This document shows, piece by piece, positions 18,296-28,245 of a stretch of 64,000 nt of DNA. The stretch is from Lachnospiraceae bacterium MC2017 (GTDB lineage Bacteria > Bacillota > Clostridia > Lachnospirales > Lachnospiraceae). The notes below the pieces were generated by a model that was not told the DNA's origin, made no database searches, and was given only the letters and a program-made list of their open reading frames with translations. Location of the stretch: contig JNJK01000005.1 in assembly GCA_000701625.1 (NCBI GenBank), positions 1 through 64,000 of the forward strand, written 5' to 3'. Made by a program: the position numbers and the translations under genes. The first letter of the stretch is position 1, and every line of letters begins with the position of its first letter.

Positions 18296-21200
18296 CTATT
18301 CTTCCAACAGCAGGACCAAATATACCTTTCCATAATACTCATTATGTATGAGCCGACCACGATTCTTCACATGCTTCACATTTCCATTCTTTGATATGAT
18401 CCTGAAATCTATATACTCTCTGGCTTTTAAGCCACCTGTCTTCACCTGTTCTCTGATATCACTTTCTGCCCTAAGGAGATCATCAGGATGTACAACATTC
18501 CTGAAACTGTGATCAGAATAATCAATAAATTCCTCCATGTTCCGGCAGTCAAAAATATCCAACAATTCCTGATTCGCATATAGTATCTTTTCTTCAGAAT
18601 CAGCTCTGTACGCAAGTATTGCTCCCGGCATATTAGCAGCTATTTCTCTTAGACCAAATCCCGGACTGGTTCTGTCCTGGAAATGCATATCTTTCGTATA
18701 CTGCCTGCATCCATGCTTTCCATTGAATTTTACTGAGTAAAGCGCTGCATCGGCGCATCGGAACAAAGTCTTAAATTTGTCTGCCTGCACAGGATACTCT
18801 GCATATCCGAGAGAAATATAGTACTCATATTCAACTCCCTCATGATGCAGGATATGTTTTTCTTCTGTAAAGCTCATAAACAAAGGTTCCGATTCCTTTG
18901 CATCCATATTTTTCATAATGATCAGGAACTCATCGCCTCCGTTTCTGCCGATTATCGCTAATTCACCGAAACGCTCATTTAACGATGACGCCAGATGCTT
19001 CAAAACTTCATCGCCTATGAGATGTCCATACCTGTCATTTACGAGCTTAAAGTCATCAATATCAAGCGCTGCTATAGTACACGGCGCATCCGGATGGGCT
19101 AACAGATATTTACTTGTCTCATGATCTATACCATGCCTGTTATACACCTCCGTAAGTGCATCGATATAGCACATCTGATCCAGCTTATTCATGAGACTGT
19201 TATTAGTTATCTTAAACGTAATGAAGAATGCAACCGTTTCTAACAGCTTCTTTGTGTCAAAGATCTCATTTATCTCATAATTTGATGCGCATAAGAATCC
19301 GATCACGCGCTCTTTGGTATATAGAGGAACTCCCATAAAGCGTCGTATACCGTTATCGTGATAAAACTTATAAAAATCAGGTTCAAGTTTCTTTACTTCA
19401 TCTACATCATCAATGAGAAGAATACCGTCATCGTTTTTATACTTTTTCCATAGTGCAGCAAGGTCATAGTCCGCTATCGTATAAAGATAGTTTTTTGTAC
19501 TGCTGACACCCTTTGCACACCACTCAAAATCATTTATTACTGTCTTTCCTTCTATCTCCAGTACACAGATACGATCAGGATGAATGACAAAGCTCAGTTC
19601 CTGTAAAACCTTATTTAGTATCTCTTCATAAGGCATTTCACTGTTAAGCAGCTTTATTATCTGGATTATAGTGTCATCTGTCCTTGAATTAACAATAAGC
19701 TGCTCTTTCTCTTTCTGTTCTTTATCAATATCTAAGAATACAAAAGCGCAGCATCCAGGGATAGAAATAGGACGTGACAGATAATAAACCCACTTTCCAA
19801 GTATATGACTAAAATGTACTCCCTCTTTTTCCTCGCCGTAGAATGCTGCTCTATAAGCAGCCGCAGGCCATTCCAGATCATCAACCCCGAAAAGTTCCAC
19901 GTAGGAGTGATCTCTTACTTCTTCAAACCTCTTCCCAACAAGATTACAGTAACGTTTATTTGCAAAAACATACTTCATATCCAGAGGTCCATGAGTCACA
20001 GGATCTTCCAGAACACGAACTACTATATAATTTACCGGAAGCTGCTCGTAAAGCGACAGAGTCTGCTTGATCTCATTACCATCCTTATCAAGATCTTCAC
20101 TGTACTTTGAGATTATTTCCTCATCTCTGTAAACCATTGACACTACTACAAGCAATGCGCTTGCACCGGTTACCGGATTTTTTGTTATCTCTCTTACACT
20201 AAAAGTAACGAGAATATCATTAACTTCCGTATAGCCAACTCTTTCCCAGTTTCCTGATCTGATGCATCGCTTTACGGAGTCCTGGAATCTTCCGCCAAAT
20301 TTTTCTCTGATATCTGAAAACTCGGTATATATGTCACCAACAATGACACCGAATTTTTCACGAAGGAGACGACGAAAACTATCATTTGACCGCAATATAT
20401 AATAACGGTCATCACGGTATTCTATTATTCCTACTGCATTTCCGGTTCCAAAATCTGTAGCGGCTGTATGGAAATCACCGTTTATCACGGGGTCATACAT
20501 ACTGGTCATGCTGATGACCCTGTAATATCTTGCTTCATCAATATTTTCGCGGCGCCTTTCTCCCTGTGTATCGATTATCCGGTCAAGAGTCATCGGCTTC
20601 GCATAGTAATACCCCTGCGCTTTATCACACCCGATCTCCCGTAAAAATTCCATCTGTTCATAGGTTTCTACGCCTTCTGCGATGACATCCGTACCAAGTG
20701 ACAGCGCCATATTGACGATATTTTGGACTATTAACGGGCTCCTGAAATTTTTCCCTACTCCTGTAAGGAAACGCATATCGAGCTTTACAAGATCAAAGTC
20801 AAATTCCTGAAGAATATTTAGCGATGAATATCCGCTGCCAAAGTCGTCCATCCACACCTGAAATCCCTCTTCATGCAAAAGGCGGATCTGTTCCTTCAGG
20901 AAATTTTCATCCATACCCATTACAGTTTCAGTGATCTCTATATTCAGATATTTAGGATCTATACCGGCTTCCCTTGTACGTATTACGATCTCCGAAACCA
21001 TGTCACAACATTCAAAGTCATAGCGGGACACATTTAATGATACAGGCACGATTCTCAGCCCTGCATCTTTTTTTACTTTCAGGTCTTCTAGTATCCGGTC
21101 TGCCATATACAGATCGACTTTATATAAAAGTTTTGCGTCTTCAAGTATCGGAAGGAATCTACCGGGCTGTATCACACCCAATGTCGGGTCGATCCATCTG

Positions 21201-22279
21201 GTCAATGCTTCCTCTTCGCAGATTTCACCTGTAAGGAGTCTCACGATAGGATGATAATAAACCTGTATCCATCTTTCCTTTAATGCTGTATTAATATGAT
21301 GAAGAACATATTCCTGATCATTAACCTTCTCCAGCATCTTTTCATCAAAGTACGAAAGATGCGATTCATAGTTATCCCTGTCACTATCACAGGCAATCTT
21401 TGCCCAGTCACAGGCGATACTGGATTCCGTATCCCCCTCTCTGTCTATGAACATTCCGGCTCGTACAGGCAGAGACCGACCGTTATTAGCGATCTCCATC
21501 TCATTAAAGACCGTGAGAACCTGTACTTCCGGATCCTTACTTATTTCAGTAAACGCATAAAAACTATCTTCACCAAATCTCGCAGAGCCTTCGTTTCCAA
21601 AGCACTTTCTCAAAATATCCGCAAAGACTGTAAGTAGGTGAGTACCCTCGTCAACTCCGTATCTATTATTGAAGGTCTTCATCCGGTTTAAATTAAAGCA
21701 GAGTGTCACTGAAATATCGTTATTTTTTACGACTTCACTCCTATGCTTTTCCGAAAGCTTAAGGAAATATGTCATATTGGGAAGTCTCGTCAAAATATCA
21801 TAGTAGTTCCAATAATCATAGGTATTATCAAAATTAAAATGTGATTCTCCGGAAACGTCTATTTTTTCACTTGGTACAAATTTTTCCCCAATCTTTGAGT
21901 AGTATACCGTGAGATAGCTCTTATTTTTCTTTATAACAGTAAATCCCCGTGCAACTACGTAAACCTTTTCCGAACTTTCGGGTAGTTCCAGTGTAAACAC
22001 CGCCATGTGCTCTTTTGCGTTATTTTCAGGATCTTTTACCATCCTTTCAAACTGCATCATGGTATCCGGATTTCCATAAGTGGAAAACGCATTTGTTAGA
22101 AAGATCTTTGCATCCTCTCTGTCTAGTCCCATACAAGCACAATAACCGTCAGAAATAATGACCGGTGTGATCTTCTCGTTAATGTACTGGTAAATGACCA
22201 GAGGAACGACCGACCTCTCAATTATTCTTTTTTCAGTTGAGCTGAATTTATATCTCCTCATCTGAATGTTCCCCATCAT
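18296..22279 (-). CDS. Bifunctional-type c-di-GMP protein: GGDEF(degenerate)-EAL-PAS-PAS-GAF-GGDEF-PAS
   Basis: The 1327-residue protein contains, in order, a PAS-like region (to about 150), a degenerate GGDEF domain with GEDSF at 236-240, an EAL domain with every catalytic position intact (E357, N416, E448, D478/D479, K499, E535, Q555), PAS-like segments (580-720 and 740-855), a GAF domain (865-1030), a canonical GGDEF domain (GGDEF at 1114-1118, no RxxD site before it) and a C-terminal PAS domain (1210-1327, with NVVHPDDLLRAES). It could therefore both cut and make c-di-GMP under separate sensory control. No membrane segment is seen. Start is one of the clustered ATGs at 22279-22261; the exact one is unclear. 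Confidence 0.9.
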   Translation of the reverse strand: MMGNIQMRRYKFSSTEKRIIERSVVPLVIYQYINEKITPVIISDGYCACMGLDREDAKIFLTNAFSTYGNPDTMMQFERMVKDPENNAKEHMAVFTLELPESSEKVYVVARGFTVIKKNKSYLTVYYSKIGEKFVPSEKIDVSGESHFNFDNTYDYWNYYDILTRLPNMTYFLKLSEKHRSEVVKNNDISVTLCFNLNRMKTFNNRYGVDEGTHLLTVFADILRKCFGNEGSARFGEDSFYAFTEISKDPEVQVLTVFNEMEIANNGRSLPVRAGMFIDREGDTESSIACDWAKIACDSDRDNYESHLSYFDEKMLEKVNDQEYVLHHINTALKERWIQVYYHPIVRLLTGEICEEEALTRWIDPTLGVIQPGRFLPILEDAKLLYKVDLYMADRILEDLKVKKDAGLRIVPVSLNVSRYDFECCDMVSEIVIRTREAGIDPKYLNIEITETVMGMDENFLKEQIRLLHEEGFQVWMDDFGSGYSSLNILQEFDFDLVKLDMRFLTGVGKNFRSPLIVQNIVNMALSLGTDVIAEGVETYEQMEFLREIGCDKAQGYYYAKPMTLDRIIDTQGERRRENIDEARYYRVISMTSMYDPVINGDFHTAATDFGTGNAVGIIEYRDDRYYILRSNDSFRRLLREKFGVIVGDIYTEFSDIREKFGGRFQDSVKRCIRSGNWERVGYTEVNDILVTFSVREITKNPVTGASALLVVVSMVYRDEEIISKYSEDLDKDGNEIKQTLSLYEQLPVNYIVVRVLEDPVTHGPLDMKYVFANKRYCNLVGKRFEEVRDHSYVELFGVDDLEWPAAAYRAAFYGEEKEGVHFSHILGKWVYYLSRPISIPGCCAFVFLDIDKEQKEKEQLIVNSRTDDTIIQIIKLLNSEMPYEEILNKVLQELSFVIHPDRICVLEIEGKTVINDFEWCAKGVSSTKNYLYTIADYDLAALWKKYKNDDGILLIDDVDEVKKLEPDFYKFYHDNGIRRFMGVPLYTKERVIGFLCASNYEINEIFDTKKLLETVAFFITFKITNNSLMNKLDQMCYIDALTEVYNRHGIDHETSKYLLAHPDAPCTIAALDIDDFKLVNDRYGHLIGDEVLKHLASSLNERFGELAIIGRNGGDEFLIIMKNMDAKESEPLFMSFTEEKHILHHEGVEYEYYISLGYAEYPVQADKFKTLFRCADAALYSVKFNGKHGCRQYTKDMHFQDRTSPGFGLREIAANMPGAILAYRADSEEKILYANQELLDIFDCRNMEEFIDYSDHSFRNVVHPDDLLRAESDIREQVKTGGLKAREYIDFRIISKNGNVKHVKNRGRLIHNEYYGKVYLVLLLEE

Positions 22280-22329
22280 CCTGTCTTACGAAAATCACGC
22301 AGACTATGAAACTCCTTCTGTTACCTGAA

Positions 22330-25300
22330 TTAATTGTGCAGCTCGTCGATATTTAGCAGCATTATCCAGCAATATCCTGCTCTCTCCGCCGGAGCCAGCA
22401 GGGAATAAACCCAATGACCGCTCGCTATGCTGAATCTCCTGTATCTGACATGGTCTCCAATGATCGCTGCCTTATACGCATCGGCTATCCATTGCGGATC
22501 CGGATTATGGAATACGTCTTTATACCGCTTTCCTACGATCTCATTCCGGTCTCGTTTAACAAAATCAGTGTATGCTTTATTTACAAATATGTATTCAAAA
22601 TCCTCTGCTCTGTCTCCGTCGGGTGAGCAGATAACTCTGACATATGCTCCCGGGATCGGAATATCTTTATAAACATCATTCCAGTTCATATCATGTTCAG
22701 TGAATTTCACTTTATTTGCATTATCAGTTCCGAACAGAACTTCATTCTTTCTCTTCTCTACACGCATCTTTTGGATGATAATGTGTAATCCCAGGAATTG
22801 TGCGGCTGTTTCCATCACCTTCTCGGCATCAAGTGACTTATCATACTCATAATTTTCAACACCGATAATGCCCGCAAGTTTTCCATTATCATAGAAAGGA
22901 GCCTCCATAAGTCTTTCTATGCCAACACCTTTCATGACACGGTACCGTTCCGGATTTTGATTTTTATATTTATCTATATTGTCTATTACAAGTGTTTTTC
23001 CGAGTTCCAGTTCATTGTTAAAGACTCCGAAATATCCATCTTTATTTACGCTATCCCACTTTGTGCTAACAGACTCGATGCCGAAATCACACCATTCATA
23101 AATGCAGTTCGACTTTTGTCCCTCAACTCCCAGGATAAATACACGGGTCGCCTTAAATACTTCACCAAGCTTAGCAAGAACGTCATTTATCACTTCCGGA
23201 TCGTCTTCATACTTTTCAAGCTTACGTACCAGCTCTATACAAAAATCATCCGTTCTGTACCTGACTCTTGACTTCTCATTTTCTTCAATAAGATACTTTT
23301 CGTTTTCGGACAATTCCCGTATCCGTATGATCGATCCCAAAAGATAGGCTGCTAATTGTAAGAACCTATGCAGATTTATCGAACCATCCATCCGGTAATT
23401 ATCCGCAATAAGATATCCTGTCCGTTCGTATCCATCATAAATAGGCACCATAAAGCTCCGTTCAACGCCCTTTGATTTCAAAAATTCGTAAACCTTCGGA
23501 TAATCTTCTTTTAAGAGCTCCACACTCTTGATATTTTGATTTTCCTCGGTGCTTATTATTTTTTCCAAAACAGCGGCACTTCGGACTAATTTTAATATGT
23601 TCGATTGCTTTTCTTCCAGTTCAAATCCATCTCTGGTCCAGGTATAAGTCTTTACGAAAGTCTTGCCTGCTTTTTTCAATATACCGACACTGCTAGATCC
23701 GGTATATTCTCCGATGATTGAAATCGCATTATATACAGCTGTATCAAAGTCTTCGCTATTTTCAAGCGCCTTTGATACTTCCTGTATTGCTTCATCTATT
23801 GTCATATTTAATAAATCTGTATATTCTGTTATACGCTCGTCATCCACGGCATCACAAATAACCGTACATGCTCCTACCATTCCCATAGGAGCCGCCGTAA
23901 ACTTAAGCCAGTGACTGGTTGCCCCGTCATAAAGCTGACTTCTGATATATTCACCTTTACATGCACGATACGTAAGTTCTATCCAGCGTTTATCTGTTCT
24001 CGGAAATGTCTCGAGATACCCCTTTCCAACAAGTTCATGACGCTTTCTTCCCGTCATATCGCAGTAGACATTATTCACAAACATAAATATCATGTCTTCT
24101 ACGTTTACATTTTTGCTGTCCATCCGAGGACGAACCACGACTATCGGCAGCGGGAAATCGCTGTACTGATTAGGAAGTACTTCACCCGATATAGCCATGA
24201 TTGATTCTTCTTTATGCGTTACCCTGTGCGCTAGCCTGGTCTTTGCGAGTTCCAAAGCTTTTCTGGCATTTCCGGTTTCCATACCGTTTGATGTGCCGTA
24301 AAAAGCTGACAACTCACAGGATGCACCATTTACATCCTTTATGTTATGGATCTCGGCTACACATTCTTCAATTGCCTGTAAAAACTCATCAGTAGAAAGC
24401 TTTCGGGAGCAAATTATAAAGTTGCATCCATCTAATCTCGCAACCATATCTGCGTCACCAAAAGCTTCGCGTATTCGTCCGGCTATGGTTCGGATAACTT
24501 CTCTCGACACTTCCGGGCCATAATCTTTCCTGATCGCCTCGTAACCTTCTACAGATATGACACCATAAATATAGTTTTCACCGTTTATCTGGTAATTATT
24601 GTCATACTCCATGACAGCGAGCATAAGTCCCTGAGCATTTGTAAGGCCTGTGATCGGATCTATCAGCCGTATATCCTGACCTTTAATATCCTTGATGATA
24701 TCCTGCTCAGCATCGATAAAATAACCAATGAGTCCCACTATCTGATTGTCATGGTAAAGTGGAAATTTAGTCACTATAATATTATGTATGACTCCGTCTA
24801 TTACATTGACATTATGTGCATACGGAACAGGCTCCCCTGTTTCAAGGAGCTTCTCTTCTGCCAATAAAGCATCATTTTTTTGCCACCCGAGTTCTTCCTC
24901 TGTCTTCCCTACAAACTCATCTTGGAAATCAAAACCGTAGTACTCACAAAAAGCCCTGCTTGCTCCGAGGAAACGCTGTTCCTTATCTTTCCAGAAAAAC
25001 TTTATATTTCCGTAATCAACAAATGAGTACAGTATGTCCTGAGAAATTTTGAACATATCATCAAGACTCAGATAATTGTATCTGATGATCCTTTTGACGA
25101 TATCAGTCTTGTCTTCGTGACTCTCTATCGAAGAAGGCTTTATGCATATAAGCAGCGACTCGTTTTTATTTTCCGAAAATATGATTACGAGAAATTCCAT
25201 CCATACATAATTTCCGTCAGGTTGGCGAACGCAGAAAATATCCGAAAAGAAACCTCTTCCCGATTCTTTAGCCTTATAAAACAGATAATCCCTGTTCGTA

Positions 25301-27153
25301 AATTTTTTCCAACGATCCATGTCGCCTTCAAATATTTCTCTGGTACTGTAATTCTTGTAAAAATCCACTATGCCATGGATCACATCTCCTTCATTCTCGC
25401 CGGGTATAGAAGAAAAAATAGTTTTTCTCGTGTCGGAAGTAAAATCAAGGATATAAATGGATTCATATACAGAAACCATGTTTCTTATAAGATTGTCTCT
25501 CTCAGAGAACTGCTTCTGTTCCTCATAAAAAGTTCCGTCAAGAGTCGCCTCCATCATATAGCCCTTCTGCGATCTGGCTATAGGCTTCAGTGAAAAATGG
25601 TAATATCTGTTGTTTACTACAAAGGTCATTATCTCTCGATGACCGCTCTTTATTACTTTTTTTGCAAATGCTCTGAACTGACGGCTTGCCGGATTTTCAT
25701 CCGAATTCATGTTGTAGTCGATAGTCGCATCCGGATCTTTTCCGGCCTCAGGCAAAACATTTGCATATTCTTCATTTCTAAATATCAGCTCAAATCGTCT
25801 TCCATCAAAGAAAAACAGCGCACGCGGTTTTGTCGATACAAGATCCGTAAGGCCTGTTTTTTCATATAGTGCAAAGTTTTCTCTGGTTTCAAAAGCTATA
25901 CCTTTTTCCCGTAAATGCTCAAGGAGATCACATAACGGCATGGGTTTTCCGTAATAATATCCCTGTATACGTTCACACCCGATACTTCGTAAAAATTGAA
26001 TGTGCTCCTCTGTTTCTACTCCCTCAGCAAGAGTATGGATTCCAAGTGACTTTGCCATACGCACTACCATGGTCACGATCTTTTTTGACCGCTCATTAAA
26101 GTCTCGAAGGAATATCATATCGAGCTTTATCTCATCAAAATCAAAGTCCTTAAGCATATTCAGCGAAGAATAACCGCTTCCAAAGTCGTCCATCCATACT
26201 TCAAAGCCAGCCTCATGAAATCTCGTAATTGCATCATGAATGCAGCCTTTGTCTGATACAAGGGCTGTCTCGGTAATCTCAACACATATGAGATTTCTCT
26301 GTACTCCGTGCTTATCACAAGTATTAGATATGACTTCTATAGGATCGCAATAGGCAAAGTCAGACCGTGAGATATTTACCGATACCGGAACTACCGGAAG
26401 GCCTTCCTTCAGGCGTTTCTGAAGCATGCTGACAGTGCGTTCTATCATATACATATCAAGTTTATATGACAGACCGTGTTCTTCCAGTACGGCTACGAAA
26501 TCATTCGGGACGATGATACCTCTTTCCGGATCTCTCCATCGCGCCAATGCTTCTACACCGCACAGTCTCTTTGTATATGTGCGCACGACAGGCTGATAAA
26601 AGGGTTCGATCCACCCTTCTGATATCGCCTTATCTATATGATTTAAGATATACTCACGTTTTGCTATCTCTTCAGCTATGGAGTTGTTGTACCATACAAA
26701 AGCAGTCTCCGTAACGTTCCTTATAGTATCAGATGCCGCCTTTGCGAGATTACATACCACTTCTATTTCTATATTTTTTTCAAACTTTGCTATACCTATC
26801 CTTACAGGCAAAGTTTTTCCGCCGTTCAGATATTTTATACTTTCTACGATCCTTTCGATCTTTTCTTCTATCTCATTGACGGTTGAAAGGGCATAAAAAT
26901 GATCCTCTCCAAACCGTGACGCATTTTCCTCAGCAAAATGCTCCACAAGTAGTTCAGAGAAGCTGATAAGCAGACGATCCCCTTCGTCTGTTCCATGTTT
27001 AGAATTGAACCCCTTCATATCGACAAAATTAAAGGCAATGACGACCGGCATGTCGCCGCGTTCGACGATATTTTTCTTACTTAGATTCGCAAGCTGGCAA
27101 AAATAACGTCTTTTTGGAAGCCCTGTAAGATCATCGAGATCTCTTTTGTCCAT
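22330..27153 (-). CDS. Giant EAL phosphodiesterase with two dead GGDEF domains and PAS/GAF array
   Basis: This 1607-residue protein is the first gene of the leftward signalling unit. A degenerate GGDEF (GEDHF at 82-86) precedes an EAL domain with all catalytic residues (E201, N250, E292, D322/D323, K343, E377, Q397). PAS-like regions follow (about 425-540, 555-670, 705-825), then a second degenerate GGDEF in which the motif reads LDGCNF (907-912), a PAS (1000-1105), two GAF domains (1120-1275, 1300-1465) and a final PAS (1490-1607). The only predicted activity is c-di-GMP hydrolysis; the dead GGDEF domains may sense GTP. The ATG follows GAGGGGATATT. Confidence 0.9.
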   Translation of the reverse strand: MDKRDLDDLTGLPKRRYFCQLANLSKKNIVERGDMPVVIAFNFVDMKGFNSKHGTDEGDRLLISFSELLVEHFAEENASRFGEDHFYALSTVNEIEEKIERIVESIKYLNGGKTLPVRIGIAKFEKNIEIEVVCNLAKAASDTIRNVTETAFVWYNNSIAEEIAKREYILNHIDKAISEGWIEPFYQPVVRTYTKRLCGVEALARWRDPERGIIVPNDFVAVLEEHGLSYKLDMYMIERTVSMLQKRLKEGLPVVPVSVNISRSDFAYCDPIEVISNTCDKHGVQRNLICVEITETALVSDKGCIHDAITRFHEAGFEVWMDDFGSGYSSLNMLKDFDFDEIKLDMIFLRDFNERSKKIVTMVVRMAKSLGIHTLAEGVETEEHIQFLRSIGCERIQGYYYGKPMPLCDLLEHLREKGIAFETRENFALYEKTGLTDLVSTKPRALFFFDGRRFELIFRNEEYANVLPEAGKDPDATIDYNMNSDENPASRQFRAFAKKVIKSGHREIMTFVVNNRYYHFSLKPIARSQKGYMMEATLDGTFYEEQKQFSERDNLIRNMVSVYESIYILDFTSDTRKTIFSSIPGENEGDVIHGIVDFYKNYSTREIFEGDMDRWKKFTNRDYLFYKAKESGRGFFSDIFCVRQPDGNYVWMEFLVIIFSENKNESLLICIKPSSIESHEDKTDIVKRIIRYNYLSLDDMFKISQDILYSFVDYGNIKFFWKDKEQRFLGASRAFCEYYGFDFQDEFVGKTEEELGWQKNDALLAEEKLLETGEPVPYAHNVNVIDGVIHNIIVTKFPLYHDNQIVGLIGYFIDAEQDIIKDIKGQDIRLIDPITGLTNAQGLMLAVMEYDNNYQINGENYIYGVISVEGYEAIRKDYGPEVSREVIRTIAGRIREAFGDADMVARLDGCNFIICSRKLSTDEFLQAIEECVAEIHNIKDVNGASCELSAFYGTSNGMETGNARKALELAKTRLAHRVTHKEESIMAISGEVLPNQYSDFPLPIVVVRPRMDSKNVNVEDMIFMFVNNVYCDMTGRKRHELVGKGYLETFPRTDKRWIELTYRACKGEYIRSQLYDGATSHWLKFTAAPMGMVGACTVICDAVDDERITEYTDLLNMTIDEAIQEVSKALENSEDFDTAVYNAISIIGEYTGSSSVGILKKAGKTFVKTYTWTRDGFELEEKQSNILKLVRSAAVLEKIISTEENQNIKSVELLKEDYPKVYEFLKSKGVERSFMVPIYDGYERTGYLIADNYRMDGSINLHRFLQLAAYLLGSIIRIRELSENEKYLIEENEKSRVRYRTDDFCIELVRKLEKYEDDPEVINDVLAKLGEVFKATRVFILGVEGQKSNCIYEWCDFGIESVSTKWDSVNKDGYFGVFNNELELGKTLVIDNIDKYKNQNPERYRVMKGVGIERLMEAPFYDNGKLAGIIGVENYEYDKSLDAEKVMETAAQFLGLHIIIQKMRVEKRKNEVLFGTDNANKVKFTEHDMNWNDVYKDIPIPGAYVRVICSPDGDRAEDFEYIFVNKAYTDFVKRDRNEIVGKRYKDVFHNPDPQWIADAYKAAIIGDHVRYRRFSIASGHWVYSLLAPAERAGYCWIMLLNIDELHN

Positions 27154-27189
27154 AATATCCCCTCAACTCCGTTTGAATTCGTATGGTAT

Positions 27190-27215
27190 GTAACTGTTAA
27201 CGTATAAACAGTTAC
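27190..27215. promoter_or_regulatory. Inverted repeat upstream of the c-di-GMP operon
   Basis: GTAACTGTT and AACAGTTAC, each 9 bp, flank an 8-bp spacer and lie 37-62 bp upstream of the 1607-residue protein's start. The position suits an operator or leader hairpin. A possible -10 (TATACG on the minus strand) falls within the repeat. Confidence 0.5.
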
Positions 27216-27321
27216 TATAACAATACAACATAACTACGATACATATTTCGGCATTATTTATGGACTTTATTAGAAAAACTTGTCTTAATTTTTACACCTT
27301 CACCATAATGATGTTTTTTTC

Positions 27322-27350
27322 TTGACATATTTTTGTCGCTCATATAGGAT
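27322..27350 (+). promoter_or_regulatory. Promoter of the TPP riboswitch/thiT transcript
   Basis: A consensus TTGACA at 27322-27327 is followed after 17 bp by TAGGAT at 27345-27350. It lies about 40 bp ahead of the aptamer. Confidence 0.7.
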
Positions 27351-27370
27351 AAGCATGTACTTAAATAAAT

Positions 27371-27387
27371 GCACGTCTTCGACGTGC
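27371..27387 (+). repeat. Leader hairpin before the TPP aptamer
   Basis: GCACGTC-TTC-GACGTGC is a perfect 7-bp stem close to the presumed transcript start. It may protect the 5' end. Confidence 0.5.
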
Positions 27388-27388
27388 C

Positions 27389-27520
27389 AATGCCAGGGGA
27401 GCTTTCGCTGAGACATCAGTTTTTCTGATGACCCTCAACACCTGAACCGGATAATACCGGCGGAGGGAGGCAATATGTCGTGTATTTTCACGCTCCCCTC
27501 CTATGCTTATACAAGGAGGT
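27389..27520 (+). ncRNA. TPP riboswitch with ribosome-binding-site sequestering platform
   Basis: The thi-box core is visible: CAGGGGAGC, then GCTGAGA (about 27406-27413), ACCCT, CACCTGAACCGGATAAT and the closing CCGGCGGAGGGA. TGCC/GGCA (27391-27394 and 27469-27472) close stem P1. Downstream, CTCCCCTCC (27493-27501) can pair either back to GGAGGGAGG (27462-27470), which is needed for the ligand-bound fold, or forward through CCTCCT (27497-27502) to the thiT ribosome binding site AGGAGG (27514-27519). This predicts that TPP binding frees the pyrimidine strand to mask the site and shut off translation. No T-run terminator is seen in this region. Confidence 0.9.
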
Positions 27521-27525
27521 TTTTT

Positions 27526-28227
27526 ATGTCACTTTTTTTCAACTGGTCTGAGGAAGAATATTCCTATCTGCCAACTACAGCAGGTTATGTACTTATGGTC
27601 ATCCTGCTTCTCGTTGTTTTCGCAGTGATCTTTTTGCTCCGAAAGGATAACCGTCAAAAGATGTCTGCTAAAGAGCTCTCTTTCTGCGCTATGGCTATGG
27701 CTCTTGCAATGGTTACATCTTTTATCAAGTTCGCATCACTTCCCTTTGGCGGCTCAATAACCCTGTTTTCCATGTTTTTCATCGCTCTTATCGGTTACAT
27801 TTACGGTCTCAGAGTCGGTATCGTGACAGGTATGGCTTACGGCCTGCTTCAGCTCGTTACAGGACCGTACATTTATCACCCGATACAGGTTCTGCTTGAT
27901 TATCCGCTGGCTTTCGGCATGCTTGGTCTTGCAGGTCTTTTTACCGCAAAGCGCCACGGTCTCATCGCAGGCTACGCACTCGGGGCTTTAGGACGTTTCC
28001 TTATGCATGTGATCTCCGGATATGTGTTCTTTGCATCCAGTGCACCTGAGGGCATGAATCCGATCATCTATTCTCTAGGTTACAACGCCACATATATTTT
28101 CCCGGAAATGGTCGCAACTGTGGCTATTCTTTCTATTCCCGCAGTTTCTAACAGCATCCGTCAGATACGTAAAATGGCCGAGCCTGAAGACACACCCGTT
28201 GCTTCCGGTAACGTTGCTCATACCTAA
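27526..28227 (+). CDS. thiT: Thiamine transporter S component (ECF type)
   Basis: The 233-residue membrane protein is the substrate-binding subunit of the energy-coupling-factor thiamine importer. It has about six hydrophobic helices, the ThiT-like stretch AMALAMVTSFIKFASLPFGGSITLFSMFFIAL, and the aromatic-rich GVVTG/GLLQ and YHPIQVLLDYPLAF segments that line the thiamine pocket. It needs the shared EcfAA'T module encoded elsewhere. The start is the ATG at 27526 because AGGAGG lies six bases before it; a longer frame from 27475 starts inside the riboswitch platform. It ends at a terminator at 28246-28283. Confidence 0.92.
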   Translation: MSLFFNWSEEEYSYLPTTAGYVLMVILLLVVFAVIFLLRKDNRQKMSAKELSFCAMAMALAMVTSFIKFASLPFGGSITLFSMFFIALIGYIYGLRVGIVTGMAYGLLQLVTGPYIYHPIQVLLDYPLAFGMLGLAGLFTAKRHGLIAGYALGALGRFLMHVISGYVFFASSAPEGMNPIIYSLGYNATYIFPEMVATVAILSIPAVSNSIRQIRKMAEPEDTPVASGNVAHT

Positions 28228-28245
28228 ATAAATAAGTCAAAGAAA

